DNA of 64,000 nt, taken from positions 23,681-87,680 of the forward strand of contig CAZBWO010000015.1 of the NCBI GenBank assembly GCA_964495885.1, read 5' to 3'. This document shows positions 9,472-18,246 of this stretch, in pieces. The notes below the pieces were generated by a model. That model saw nothing but the letters and a program-made list of their open reading frames with translations. It searched no databases and was not told the origin of the DNA. A program made the translations under genes and the position numbers. Positions within the stretch are counted from its first letter, which is position 1. The number at the start of each line of letters is the position of its first letter. This stretch comes from PALG01 sp964495885 (GTDB lineage: Bacteria; Bacteroidota; Bacteroidia; Flavobacteriales; Flavobacteriaceae).

Positions 9472-10224
9472 ATGAAAGCAATTACTCTTTTTATTTTTTT
9501 ATTTATTAGTATGGGAATGTCTTCCCAAATCCTCAATGTAGAATCGCTTCGGAAAGTAACAGATACATCAGGATGGTCTGGAGCGGCTAGTTTGAATTTA
9601 AGTCTTAAAAGAAATGTAAACGACTTTGTAACCATAGGAAGTGATATCCACATTCAATATAAAATGAACAACCACTTGGTCCTATTTAAAAACGACGTGG
9701 CTTTTCAAAAAATTGAAGGAGAAAATTTTGACAATAGTTTGGTTTCCCACGTGAGATATAATTACCGATTTCACCCAAGGATTGCTTGGGAAGCATTTGT
9801 GCAGGGGCAATACAATAAAGTGAACCTTATCAATTTTAGGGGATTGTTGGGGACAGGCCCTAGGTTTAAGCTCACCAATTCTGAAAACTATAAATTTTAT
9901 CTGGGCACCCTGGTCATGTACGAATATGAAGAAGTAGATGATAACATTACCCCTATTCAAAGAAATTTTAGAGGGAGCGGCTACCTTTCCTTTAGCTTGT
10001 ATCCTTCAGAACGGGTCTCTATTGTAAGCACGACTTATTACCAACCCAGATTCAGCAATTTTAGCGATTACCGTATTTCCAGTGAAAGTTCCTTGCTCGT
10101 AGACCTTTTTACAAATTTTGCGTTAAAAACTACCTATCTTTTTGTCTATGATGCCATTCCGGCGGTGGGGATTCCTAATTCGCAATACAATTTCAGTACG
10201 GGAATTACATATAGCTTCGATTAA
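9472..10224 (+). CDS. DUF481-type outer-membrane beta-barrel protein
   Basis: A 250-residue protein with a clear signal peptide ('MKAITLFIFLFISMGMSSQ', cut after about residue 19). The rest alternates aromatic and polar residues in beta-strand pattern ('HLVLFKNDVAFQK', 'RIAWEAFVQGQYN', 'YFKFYLGTLVMYEYE'-like), and ends '...ITYSFD', consistent with a small outer-membrane barrel of the DUF481/YdiY type. The function of this family is not established. It stands alone between the sugar locus and the arsenosugar operon, separated from the latter by 100 bases, and need not belong to either. Confidence 0.6.
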   Translation: MKAITLFIFLFISMGMSSQILNVESLRKVTDTSGWSGAASLNLSLKRNVNDFVTIGSDIHIQYKMNNHLVLFKNDVAFQKIEGENFDNSLVSHVRYNYRFHPRIAWEAFVQGQYNKVNLINFRGLLGTGPRFKLTNSENYKFYLGTLVMYEYEEVDDNITPIQRNFRGSGYLSFSLYPSERVSIVSTTYYQPRFSNFSDYRISSESSLLVDLFTNFALKTTYLFVYDAIPAVGIPNSQYNFSTGITYSFD

Positions 10225-10324
10225 TACAAAGATTAACGTAAGTTTTTCAGCATTTCACGAACTACTTTTCTATATTTAAATCTTTCAGCTATATTATCTC
10301 GTATATATATTAAAACCGAACAAT

Positions 10325-10654
10325 ATGTCCTATTATGACCCGAAAGATCTTCGGAAATTTGGAAACATCACCGAATGGAGTGAAGAACTAGGCACAAAAT
10401 TTTTTGATTACTACGGAAAAGTTTTTGAAGAAGGGGCGCTATCTGCCCGTGAAAAATCCCTTATTGCTTTAGCAGTAGCCCATACCGAAATGTGCCCTTA
10501 TTGTATTGACGCCTATACCGTAGATGGTTTGCAACGGGGCATCACTAAAGAAGAAATGATGGAAGCAGTTCACGTTGGAGCCGCCATAAAAGGTGGGGCA
10601 AGTTTGGTGCATGGGGTGATGATGATGAATAAAGTGAAAAAACTGGAAGGATAA
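10325..10654 (+). CDS. Arsenosugar-associated AhpD-like peroxidase-family protein
   Basis: A 109-residue single-domain carboxymuconolactone-decarboxylase/AhpD-fold protein. The redox motif 'CPYC' (C57, C60) follows 'AVAHTEM' and is preceded by 'LSAREKSLIALAVAH', the usual AhpD helix. Small proteins of this type regularly sit immediately before ArsS radical SAM genes and are annotated as arsenosugar-biosynthesis-associated peroxidase-like proteins; some homologues elsewhere are selenoproteins, but here both positions are ordinary Cys codons. The ArsS ATG follows three bases after the stop. It may supply or protect thiols during arsenic transfer (inference). First gene of the operon. Confidence 0.85.
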   Translation: MSYYDPKDLRKFGNITEWSEELGTKFFDYYGKVFEEGALSAREKSLIALAVAHTEMCPYCIDAYTVDGLQRGITKEEMMEAVHVGAAIKGGASLVHGVMMMNKVKKLEG

Positions 10655-10657
10655 TTT

Positions 10658-11722
10658 ATGACCAAAATAAAGACACAATCATTAAAGAAACGGGAAAGTG
10701 AACTTGCCAAAGCAAAAACCCAGGTAACCTTTTTATCCAATGGTATTTTTGCAAATGGAGAGCTTCCTAGGTTTGCCGATAAAATTGATGAGTCTGGCCA
10801 ATTTCCACTACAGCCAAAAAAATTGGAAATCCTTCAAATTAACGTGGGATACATGTGTAATCAGGTATGTGAACATTGCCATGTAGATGCGGGGCCAGAC
10901 CGTACAGAAATCATGACAAGGGAAACCATGCAGCAATGTTTGGAGGTTATCAAAACTACAGGGGCCCACACATTAGACCTTACAGGTGGTGCACCAGAAA
11001 TGAATCCTAATTTTAGGTGGTTTGTAGAAGAAGCGAGTAAAGCTGGGATTCAGGATTTTATAGTACGCAGCAATCTCACCATTATTGTAGCAAACAAAAA
11101 GTACCATGACCTTCCAGAATTTTTTAAAAAACATAACGTACATGTAGTGAGCAGTATGCCTCACTGGACCCGCGGAAAGACAGATAAGCAACGTGGAGAT
11201 GGAGTGTTTGACGCTTCCATTAAAGCACTTCAGATGCTAAATGAAGTTGGGTATGGTATGCCAGATAGTGATTTAAAACTGGATTTGGTCTATAACCCAA
11301 GCGGTGCCTTTTTACCGGGGGATCAAGCAAGTATGCAAAAAGAATTCAAAAAGGCCTTATTGGAAGATTTCGGGATTCATTTCCACGATCTTTTTGCGAT
11401 AACCAACTTGCCCATTTCCCGTTTTCTGGATTTTTTGATTGCGAGTGATAATTATGAAGATTATATGTATTCCTTAGTGGAAGCCTTCAATCCTGCGGCC
11501 GTTTCCAATGTGATGTGCACTAACACCTTGTCGGTAAGCTGGGATGGCTGGCTCTATGACTGTGATTTCAATCAAATGTTGGAATTAAAAGTTGCAAGTA
11601 AGGTGAAGCATATTTCTGAATACAATGAAGATATTTTGAACAACCGAAATATTGTGATCTCACAACATTGTTACGGTTGTACTGCAGGTGCGGGAAGTAG
11701 CTGCCAGGGATCTGTAGCCTAA
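10658..11722 (+). CDS. arsS: Arsenosugar biosynthesis radical SAM protein ArsS
   Basis: A 354-residue radical SAM enzyme. The [4Fe-4S]-SAM cluster motif is CNQVCEHC (C67, C71, C74), with the 'GGAPEMNP' SAM-binding strand downstream. The C-terminal Cys-rich tail 'HCYGCTAGAGSSCQG' is the hallmark of the ArsS subfamily. ArsS joins a dimethylated arsenical to the 5'-deoxyadenosyl group of SAM, the committed step to arsenosugars (family knowledge). It is coupled to the AhpD-like gene upstream and to the rhodanese downstream (TAATG, one-base overlap). arsM lies four genes further on. No in-frame UGA is present, so this is not a selenoprotein form. Confidence 0.93.
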   Translation: MTKIKTQSLKKRESELAKAKTQVTFLSNGIFANGELPRFADKIDESGQFPLQPKKLEILQINVGYMCNQVCEHCHVDAGPDRTEIMTRETMQQCLEVIKTTGAHTLDLTGGAPEMNPNFRWFVEEASKAGIQDFIVRSNLTIIVANKKYHDLPEFFKKHNVHVVSSMPHWTRGKTDKQRGDGVFDASIKALQMLNEVGYGMPDSDLKLDLVYNPSGAFLPGDQASMQKEFKKALLEDFGIHFHDLFAITNLPISRFLDFLIASDNYEDYMYSLVEAFNPAAVSNVMCTNTLSVSWDGWLYDCDFNQMLELKVASKVKHISEYNEDILNNRNIVISQHCYGCTAGAGSSCQGSVA

Positions 11723-12222
11723 TGAAATACGCCGTTTTTTCCATATTATTTCTTAGTCTAGCAATTGTTTCACATGCGCAACGAAGCCTTGAAGAAATGC
11801 TTGCATCCCACAATTCGCAAAGCATTCCGTACATTTCTGTTGCTGAAGCTCGTATGATGCAGCTACACCATAAAGCCATTATCTTGGACGTGAGAAAATT
11901 AGAGGAATTCCACGTGAGCCGCATTCCATCTGCTTATTTTTTTGGAAAGGGAGGAATTCTTGAAGATGAACTTTCGCAACTTTTGAAAGACAAACAGCAG
12001 CCCATTATTGTATACTGCAGTGTTGGGATACGTTCTGAAACTGCTGCTGAGAAATTGAAAAAATCGGGATTCACTAATGTTAGGAATTTATATGGTGGTA
12101 TCTTTGAATGGAAAAATGAAGGGTATCCCGTATACGATGAAAATGGGCAACCAACCGAAAAAGTACATACCTTTTCAGCAAAATGGGAACCCTATCTAAA
12201 AAAAGGGATTAAAGTACATTAA
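11722..12222 (+). CDS. Exported rhodanese-like protein in the arsenosugar operon
   Basis: A 166-residue protein with an N-terminal signal peptide ('MKYAVFSILFLSLAIVSHA', cut near residue 19-20) and one rhodanese domain. The active-site loop is CSVGIRS with Cys99; 'DVRKLEEFHVSRIPSA' is the usual rhodanese CH2A-like motif, and 'NLYGGIFEW' closes the domain. Rhodaneses transfer sulfur or act on thiol/oxyanion substrates. Its place between arsS and a glycosyltransferase, with one-base overlap upstream and a two-base gap downstream, puts it in the same transcript. A role in arsenic thiolation or reduction outside the cytoplasm is possible but not shown. Confidence 0.85.
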   Translation: MKYAVFSILFLSLAIVSHAQRSLEEMLASHNSQSIPYISVAEARMMQLHHKAIILDVRKLEEFHVSRIPSAYFFGKGGILEDELSQLLKDKQQPIIVYCSVGIRSETAAEKLKKSGFTNVRNLYGGIFEWKNEGYPVYDENGQPTEKVHTFSAKWEPYLKKGIKVH

Positions 12223-12224
12223 CT

Positions 12225-12908
12225 ATGGGGTTATTCACTACCAAGGATACCGAAGATGAAAATGCTTCAGATGTATTTCACTTCCCAACTTCCAAAAAAC
12301 TGCTACTCATCTTCACAAGAAACCCGCAATTAGGAAAATGTAAAACACGTCTTGCCGCAAAAATAGGAGCTGAAAACGCCCTGGATATCTATAAATTTTT
12401 GCTACAGCATACCGTAGCTATCACCCAAGATTCCACGCCCAATAAAAGGGTTTATTATTCCGAAGAGATTTGGGAGGAAGATATTTGGAACCCTAAGTTT
12501 TATACCAAAATGCTGCAAAAAGGAAACGATTTGGGCGAACGCATGAAACATGCATTTGAGGAAGGCTTTAGGGATGGATATGAAAAAATTATCATCATAG
12601 GAAGTGATATCTATGACCTCTCACAACAGGATATTGAAGCAGCATTCCTAGCATTGGAAGATCATGATTTTGTCATAGGGCCTGCTAAAGATGGAGGATA
12701 TTATCTTTTGGGCATGAAAACATTGAAGCCCAAATTATTTCAAAATAAAGAATGGGGAACCACTACAGTGCTTGAAGATACTTTACAAGATTTAAGCAAT
12801 GAAACTGTTTGTCATCTTCCCCTAAAGAATGATATTGATGTGTTGGAAGACATTCTGGATATTGAAGTGTTTCAACCCTATTTAAAACAGATAAAAAATG
12901 ACGAATAA
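12225..12908 (+). CDS. DUF2064/TIGR04282-type arsenosugar glycosyl(nucleotidyl)transferase
   Basis: A 227-residue GT-A-fold protein. The early 'LLIFTRNPQLGKCKTRLA' motif, 'LGERMKHAFEEGF', 'IIIGSDIYDLS' (DXD-like) and 'IGPAKDGGYYLLG' are the conserved blocks of the DUF2064 family, whose members in these clusters are named TIGR04282 arsenosugar biosynthesis glycosyltransferases. The N-terminal 23 residues are a polar extension before the first strand. The gene overlaps the next one (purine nucleoside phosphorylase) by 11 bases. Together with the second glycosyltransferase at 16451 it is the likely pair that builds the sugar part of the arsenosugar (inference from conserved co-occurrence). Confidence 0.88.
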   Translation: MGLFTTKDTEDENASDVFHFPTSKKLLLIFTRNPQLGKCKTRLAAKIGAENALDIYKFLLQHTVAITQDSTPNKRVYYSEEIWEEDIWNPKFYTKMLQKGNDLGERMKHAFEEGFRDGYEKIIIIGSDIYDLSQQDIEAAFLALEDHDFVIGPAKDGGYYLLGMKTLKPKLFQNKEWGTTTVLEDTLQDLSNETVCHLPLKNDIDVLEDILDIEVFQPYLKQIKNDE

Positions 12909-13710
12909 TATTCAACAGGCAGTTGATTATCTAAAAAAACGAGGCTTCGAAAAGCCGCAAGTAGGTATTATCCTTGGAACTGGCCTAGGGCAGCTCCTGG
13001 AACATATTTCCATAGAACAGGAAATAAGCTATAACCACATTCCCAACTTTCCTACGGCTACCGTAGAATTCCACAAAGGAAAACTCATCTATGGAAGTAT
13101 CCACAACAAAAAAGTAGTGGTCATGCAAGGGCGGTTTCACCTCTATGAAGGCTATACACCACAGGACGTTACCTTTCCTGTAAGGGTAATGTACCGCTTA
13201 GGAGTCAAGAAATTATTAGTGAGCAATGCAGCTGGAGCCATCAACCTAAATTTTAAAAAAGGGGAAATTATGTTGATAGACGATCACATTAACCTACAAG
13301 GTTCTTCTCCCCTTGCTTTTCTAGGCGTTGATAAACTAGGAGAGCGATTTGTAGATCTTAGCGCTCCTTACGACCCTGAGATGTCAAAAGCTATTGAGGA
13401 AATCGCCAAAAAGCACAATATCACCCTTCATAAAGGCGTATACACAAGTGTCTTAGGACCTCAGCTGGAAACCCGTGCAGAGTATCGTTACCTTAAAATT
13501 ATTGGTTCAGATGCCGTGGGCATGAGCACGGTTCCAGAGGTGATTGTCGCCAATCATTTAAAATTGCCTGTTGCTGCGGTTTCGGTACTAACGGATGAAT
13601 GTGACCCAGACAATCTAGAACCTGTTGATATTTCAGATATCATCGCGCAGGCAGCCAAGGCCGAACCAAATATGATTACCCTTTTCACAGAACTTATAGC
13701 CAATTTGTAA
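12898..13710 (+). CDS. Purine nucleoside phosphorylase
   Basis: A 270-residue trimeric-type purine nucleoside phosphorylase. The conserved blocks are all present: 'IILGTGLGQL' (phosphate loop), 'MQGRFHLYEGY', 'VSNAAGAIN', 'YTSVLGPQLETRAEYR' and 'VGMSTVPEVIVA'. It cleaves purine nucleosides with phosphate to base and ribose-1-phosphate. It begins 11 bases inside the upstream gene, so it is co-translated with the arsenosugar enzymes. Since ArsS makes a 5'-dimethylarsinoyl-5'-deoxyadenosine, this enzyme could remove the adenine and leave an arsenoribose-1-phosphate for the glycosyltransferases (inference). A housekeeping salvage role is the alternative. Confidence 0.92.
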   Translation: MTNNIQQAVDYLKKRGFEKPQVGIILGTGLGQLLEHISIEQEISYNHIPNFPTATVEFHKGKLIYGSIHNKKVVVMQGRFHLYEGYTPQDVTFPVRVMYRLGVKKLLVSNAAGAINLNFKKGEIMLIDDHINLQGSSPLAFLGVDKLGERFVDLSAPYDPEMSKAIEEIAKKHNITLHKGVYTSVLGPQLETRAEYRYLKIIGSDAVGMSTVPEVIVANHLKLPVAAVSVLTDECDPDNLEPVDISDIIAQAAKAEPNMITLFTELIANL

Positions 13711-13751
13711 GTTGACGTATAAAATGAGACAAACCCTTAAAGAAATCTAAT

Positions 13752-14720
13752 ATGAGCTATCTACAAACTACCAAGGACGTTTATAAAGAAGCAGCGCTAA
13801 CCCCTGAAGTTGGACTCTGCTGCACCACCAATCCCATCTGGGAACTGCCAGGATTGAAAATCCCTAAGATCATGCAGGAAATGAACTATGGTTGTGGCTC
13901 AACAGTGCATCCAAGGGATCTTTCCAACAATCCAAAAATATTATATGTTGGTGTTGGGGGTGGAATGGAACTGCTTCAATTTGCTTACTTCTCAAGGCAA
14001 AAAGGTGGCGTTATTGGGGTGGATGCTGTAGACGAAATGCTGGAAGCTTCCCAAAAAAACTTCAAGGAAGCGGAAACCATGAATCCTTGGTTTAAAAGTG
14101 AATTTGTTTCGTTGGAAAAAGGCGATGCCCTTCACTTACCAGTTGAAGACAATAGCATAGATGTAGCCGCTCAAAACTGTTTGTTCAATATCTTTAAGGA
14201 AGCCGATCTAAAAAAAGCCATTGAGGAAATGTATCGTGTGTTAAAGCCTCATGGACGCTTGGTCATGAGTGACCCTGTTTGCGAACAGCCCATGAATGAT
14301 ACCCTTCGGAATGACGAAAGGCTTCGGGCGTTGTGCCTTAGTGGAAGCCTTCCGCTTAATGAATATATCAAGGCCCTTACCGATGTAGGTTTCGGAACCA
14401 TTGAAATCCGTGCCAGAAAACCCTACCGAATTTTAGACCCGAATCACTACGCAACAGACGAACTCATCTATATCGAGTCTGTAGAAGTTGCTGCTATCAA
14501 AGACCCAATGCCAAAAGACGGCCCTTGTGTCTTTACTGGGAAAGCAGCAATTTATTACGGTACTGAAACCTTTTTTGATGACAAAAAAGGGCATATCCTT
14601 ATGAAAAACCAACCTGTAGCGGTATGCGACAAAACAGCTGGCGCCTTAGCTAGCCTAGGAAGAAACGATATATTTATTAGTGAAAGCACCTTCCATTATG
14701 ATGGTGGAGGCTGTTGCTAA
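13752..14720 (+). CDS. arsM: Arsenosugar-type arsenite methyltransferase ArsM
   Basis: A 322-residue SAM-dependent methyltransferase. The arsenic-binding cysteines expected of ArsM appear as the N-terminal 'LCCTTNP' (C23, C24), a Cys in 'CLSGSLPL' and the C-terminal 'GGGCC'. The SAM-binding glycine loop is 'LYVGVGGGMELLQ', followed by 'VIGVDAVDEML'. The 'YGCGS' near residue 47 and the C-terminal domain are characteristic of the arsenosugar-operon subtype. It methylates As(III) to the dimethyl form used by ArsS. A 41-base gap separates it from the phosphorylase; the next gene follows after 3 bases. Confidence 0.93.
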   Translation: MSYLQTTKDVYKEAALTPEVGLCCTTNPIWELPGLKIPKIMQEMNYGCGSTVHPRDLSNNPKILYVGVGGGMELLQFAYFSRQKGGVIGVDAVDEMLEASQKNFKEAETMNPWFKSEFVSLEKGDALHLPVEDNSIDVAAQNCLFNIFKEADLKKAIEEMYRVLKPHGRLVMSDPVCEQPMNDTLRNDERLRALCLSGSLPLNEYIKALTDVGFGTIEIRARKPYRILDPNHYATDELIYIESVEVAAIKDPMPKDGPCVFTGKAAIYYGTETFFDDKKGHILMKNQPVAVCDKTAGALASLGRNDIFISESTFHYDGGGCC

Positions 14721-14723
14721 ACC

Positions 14724-15611
14724 ATGGAAAAATACCTACAAACCATTAAGGAATCCTATCAAGGGTATTTTAATTACTTGATGGATGAGCTTACCCGACT
14801 TCATTGGGAAAATTATTTCTACGGATTAATCTTCGTTTCCTTGGCGGTTTGGGTATTGGAGATTTTATTTCCATGGCGGAAAAACCAAAGTATCTTCAGA
14901 AAGGATTTTTGGCTGGACACATTTTACATGTTCTTTAATTTCTTTTTGCTCAACCTTATCGTTTTTATTGCACTGTCCAATACCGTGGAAGTGCTCTTTG
15001 ATGATTTTTTGGGTGTGTTCGGACTTTCAATTTCCGATTTCCAAATATTGGACGTCAATATAATGCCTTACGGAACTGGTCTCATATTGTTTTTCATTGT
15101 TTCAGATTTCGTACAATGGAATACCCATCGTTTACTACACTACGTGCCTTTCCTATGGAATTTCCACAAGGTGCATCATTCCGTTAAGGAAATGGGATTT
15201 GCCGCACAGCTTAGATACCATTGGATGGAACCCGTGGTGTATAAGTCGATGTTGTATATTCCGCTGGCGATTATTGGAGGCCTTGATGCGCAAGATGTGG
15301 CTATTGTTCACTTTTTTGCACTCACCATTGGTCATCTCAACCATGCCAATCTAGGCTGGGACTACGGATGGATGAAATACATCCTTAACAATCCCAAAAT
15401 GCACATTTGGCATCATGCAAAAAAATTACCTTCACATGCAAGGTATGGTGTAAATTTCGGACTCACCCTTAGTATTTGGGATTATCTCTTTAAAACTGCC
15501 CATATTCCACATAATGGCAGGGATATTGAATTAGGTTTTCCAGGGGATGAAAACTTCCCTACAGATTTTATTCATCAGGAACTGTACCCCATTACATCCA
15601 AAGAAGAATAA
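14724..15611 (+). CDS. Sterol desaturase / fatty acid hydroxylase superfamily membrane protein
   Basis: A 295-residue integral membrane di-iron enzyme with at least four hydrophobic helices in the first 150 residues. Three His boxes are visible: 'HRLLH', 'HKVHH' and 'HIWHH', plus additional His in 'HFFALTIGHLNH'. Members hydroxylate or desaturate lipid chains. It starts three bases after arsM. A lipid-modifying oxygenase in an arsenosugar operon would be compatible with a lipid-linked arsenical, but this is inference; such genes are also common alone in flavobacteria. Confidence 0.88.
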   Translation: MEKYLQTIKESYQGYFNYLMDELTRLHWENYFYGLIFVSLAVWVLEILFPWRKNQSIFRKDFWLDTFYMFFNFFLLNLIVFIALSNTVEVLFDDFLGVFGLSISDFQILDVNIMPYGTGLILFFIVSDFVQWNTHRLLHYVPFLWNFHKVHHSVKEMGFAAQLRYHWMEPVVYKSMLYIPLAIIGGLDAQDVAIVHFFALTIGHLNHANLGWDYGWMKYILNNPKMHIWHHAKKLPSHARYGVNFGLTLSIWDYLFKTAHIPHNGRDIELGFPGDENFPTDFIHQELYPITSKEE

Positions 15612-15639
15612 GATTCGTATGTGTAATAAACAATCTATC

Positions 15640-16434
15640 ATGAAAAAAGTCATTTACACCTTGCTTCTCGTCATGGGAAGCCTTTCGGTTCAAAGTTGTA
15701 ATTTATTAGCTGCTGCCGGTCTCACCAGCCAGGGACAACCCGTAAAGGAAGTTTCAGAAACTCTCCCTACGCCCAACAAAGAAATTATTGACCACTTCCA
15801 ATGGGATCAACTTCTTAAAAAATATGTTGCCAGCAATGGTCTGGTAGACTATAAAGGATTTATGAAGGAGCGTAGCAAACTGCAATCCTACTTGCAGATG
15901 CTTTCTCAAAATCCGCCTCAGGAAAGTTGGAATACCGCAGAACTATTGGCTTACTACATCAATACCTACAATGCTTACACGGTAGAATTGATTTTGAAAA
16001 ATTATCCAGTGGAAAGTATTAAGGATATCAAAGGGCCATGGACCAAAGGAATTGTTCCAATAGGTGATAATACACTCTCGCTTGGAGGGATTGAAAATGG
16101 GATCCTTCGGAAAATGGACGAACCCCGTATTCACTTTGCTATAAACTGTGCTTCATTCTCCTGTCCAAACTTACTTAACGAAGCCTACACCGCTTCTAAA
16201 ATAGAAGCACAACTCGAAAAAGCCACCAATGCCTTTATTAACGGAGACAAAAATGAACTTTCCCAAACAAACCCAAAATTATCCCATATTTTTAAATGGT
16301 ATAAAAAGGATTTTAAGGTAAATGGCGAAAAGGATCTCATTGCATATATCAATCAATATGCGAAGACCAAAATTAATCCCGACGCAATGATTGATTTTCT
16401 AGAATACGATTGGAGTTTGAATGAACAACCATAG
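15640..16434 (+). CDS. DUF547 lipoprotein
   Basis: About 264 residues. The chosen ATG (15640) gives a short lipoprotein signal ending 'SVQSC', so the protein is probably anchored to a membrane; the frame is open further upstream into the previous gene, but that extension has no signal-like start. The body matches DUF547: 'WNTAELLAYYINTYNAYTVELIL', 'GIENGILRKMDEPRIHFAINCASFSCP' and 'FLEYDWSLN'. Its biochemical role is unknown, though a papain-like fold has been suggested for the family. It lies 28 bases after the hydroxylase and 16 bases before a glycosyltransferase and recurs in such clusters. Confidence 0.85.
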   Translation: MKKVIYTLLLVMGSLSVQSCNLLAAAGLTSQGQPVKEVSETLPTPNKEIIDHFQWDQLLKKYVASNGLVDYKGFMKERSKLQSYLQMLSQNPPQESWNTAELLAYYINTYNAYTVELILKNYPVESIKDIKGPWTKGIVPIGDNTLSLGGIENGILRKMDEPRIHFAINCASFSCPNLLNEAYTASKIEAQLEKATNAFINGDKNELSQTNPKLSHIFKWYKKDFKVNGEKDLIAYINQYAKTKINPDAMIDFLEYDWSLNEQP

Positions 16435-16450
16435 TGTGTATCTTTAGATC

Positions 16451-17149
16451 ATGATTAGTATCGTCATCCCGGTATTAAATGAAGAGCACACTATTATTGA
16501 GCTTTTGGATGGCCTTTCGGAAAGGGCTTCAGCCTCACATATTACAGAAGTCATCATTGTTGATGGCGGTAGTGATGACCAAACCCTTTCCTTACTTGAA
16601 AACTATCGGTTAGGATTCCCCCTAAAAATAATACACGCCCCAAAAGGAAGGGCAAAACAAATGAATAAAGGGGCGGGTATTGCCCAAGGAAAAATTCTCT
16701 ATTTTTTACATGCAGATACCCTTCCGCCAAAAACTTTCGACAAACAAATTACCGAAGCCATTCATCATGGAAATGATGCCGGTTGCTTCCGAATGAAATT
16801 CGACAGCCCTCATCCCGTTCTAAAAATTTCGCAATGGTTTACGCGCTTCAACCATAGATCTTGTCGTGGTGGGGACCAATCGTTGTTTATGAAAAAGGAG
16901 GTTTTTGAAAGCTTAAATGGCTACAATGAAACTTTCATCGTGTATGAAGACTGCGAATTAATCAACAGGATTTATGATCGCTATCAATTTGTAGTTTTAA
17001 AAGATTATGTAACTACCTCCGCACGTAGGTATCAGGCAAATGGCACATTAAAATTACAGTATCATTTTGCGGTTATCCATCTTAAAAAATGGATGGGTGC
17101 TTCTCCAGATAGATTATTTGCGTATTACCAGAAACACATTGCTTCTTAG
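16451..17149 (+). CDS. GT2 glycosyltransferase, TIGR04283 arsenosugar family
   Basis: A 232-residue GT-A enzyme. It opens with 'ISIVIPVLNEE', has the DXD-like 'LHADT' metal site, the 'GRAKQMNKGA' loop and 'CRGGDQSLFMKKEVFE', all typical of the TIGR04283 family found next to ArsS/ArsM. It is predicted to transfer a sugar in the cytoplasm at the membrane face. Its TAG stop overlaps the TAA stop of the convergent GH113-like gene by sharing TTAG (17146-17149). It ends the main arsenosugar transcript. Confidence 0.88.
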   Translation: MISIVIPVLNEEHTIIELLDGLSERASASHITEVIIVDGGSDDQTLSLLENYRLGFPLKIIHAPKGRAKQMNKGAGIAQGKILYFLHADTLPPKTFDKQITEAIHHGNDAGCFRMKFDSPHPVLKISQWFTRFNHRSCRGGDQSLFMKKEVFESLNGYNETFIVYEDCELINRIYDRYQFVVLKDYVTTSARRYQANGTLKLQYHFAVIHLKKWMGASPDRLFAYYQKHIAS

Positions 17150-18153
17150 GGCAATTGGTATTTTTTGGCGACAACTTGTTGGGCAGGTTTCCGTTGGGGG
17201 GTAAACATCGTATTGTCCAATCCGCCTACACGTTCGTGGTGCATATGCCATTTCCAAAGAAATCCACCTGCAAACCACTCTTCCTGCCACACACTTTCAA
17301 ACAGTCCTAAAAGTAAATTTTCTTGCGCCCTTAAATTCACCCCCTTCATTTCCCTGGAACTATGCCAAGGTTCCTTTCCGGCATAATCTACGCTTCTGTA
17401 ACCATATTCCGTAAACAAAATAGGTTTCTGAAAATTTTTGGAGACCCCGTGCATTTCCTCAATCCAAGGTTGCCAACCTGTTTTGGAAGCTTCAACGGTA
17501 GGTGTCCTTTCTTCGGAAATCGGGAAATAGGCATCTACCCCTACATAATCCAAAGACTTCCAAATATCGGTGTGTTTATATTCGTCCCAATTCGCCGCAT
17601 AGGTAAGCTTACCAGAATAAATGGTTCTAATTTCTGCAATAAGTGCTTTCCAGAATTGAGGGCGCTGGGCCACAAATTTTTCCAATTCGGTGCCAATACA
17701 AAAAAGTGGTACTTTTTGCTCTTCGGCCACATAGGCAAAGGTCATGATGAAATCGCGATACGTAGTCTCCAGTAGTTGCCAGTCGGCCTCAGTTTGTGCC
17801 TCCAAGTCTCCGGTATACTCCCCATGTGATATCCAAATTTGGGGTTTCATCATCACCGCAATATCATGCTTTTTCAATTGCTGAATATACTGTGAAGCCC
17901 CTTCAACTGTCTCTCCGAACCATTGCCGTTCAAAATTGAATCTCACCTCAGGTTGTTGTGGGTTTCTAATGAATGCAAAAGGCATCACCGCAGCATAATT
18001 GGCTTGTATTGGCAACAGGGAATCCAAGTGTCCTTGTTGCACAGAATCACCCGAAGCCACAAAGCTCACACCTTTAATTTTTGGCGTATTTTTGTCCTTA
18101 CAAGCTCCTAAGGACAGAAAAATAAATAGTACGAATACTCCAAGTTGCTTCAT
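17146..18153 (-). CDS. GH113-like TIM-barrel lipoprotein
   Basis: About 335 residues, started at the ATG at 18153 so that the N-terminus is a lipoprotein signal ending 'LSLGAC' (a canonical lipobox). The barrel carries 'MMKPQIW', 'FCIGTELEKF' (acid/base Glu position) and 'ILFTEYGYRS' (nucleophile Glu position), and 'GGFLWKWHMH' near the end, matching GH113 mannanase-like or related beta-glycosidase barrels. It is probably attached to the outer or inner membrane and faces the periplasm or outside. Similar genes recur near arsenosugar clusters, but the substrate is unknown. It is convergent with the glycosyltransferase. Confidence 0.75.
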   Translation of the reverse strand: MKQLGVFVLFIFLSLGACKDKNTPKIKGVSFVASGDSVQQGHLDSLLPIQANYAAVMPFAFIRNPQQPEVRFNFERQWFGETVEGASQYIQQLKKHDIAVMMKPQIWISHGEYTGDLEAQTEADWQLLETTYRDFIMTFAYVAEEQKVPLFCIGTELEKFVAQRPQFWKALIAEIRTIYSGKLTYAANWDEYKHTDIWKSLDYVGVDAYFPISEERTPTVEASKTGWQPWIEEMHGVSKNFQKPILFTEYGYRSVDYAGKEPWHSSREMKGVNLRAQENLLLGLFESVWQEEWFAGGFLWKWHMHHERVGGLDNTMFTPQRKPAQQVVAKKYQLP

Positions 18154-18246
18154 AATGGAAAAATACAATTTATTCTGAATTTAAATTGCAGTTGTTTTGT
18201 AATGTATGTAACTTTCCTTTCGACAGATTGTCCAAGCTAACATTTT

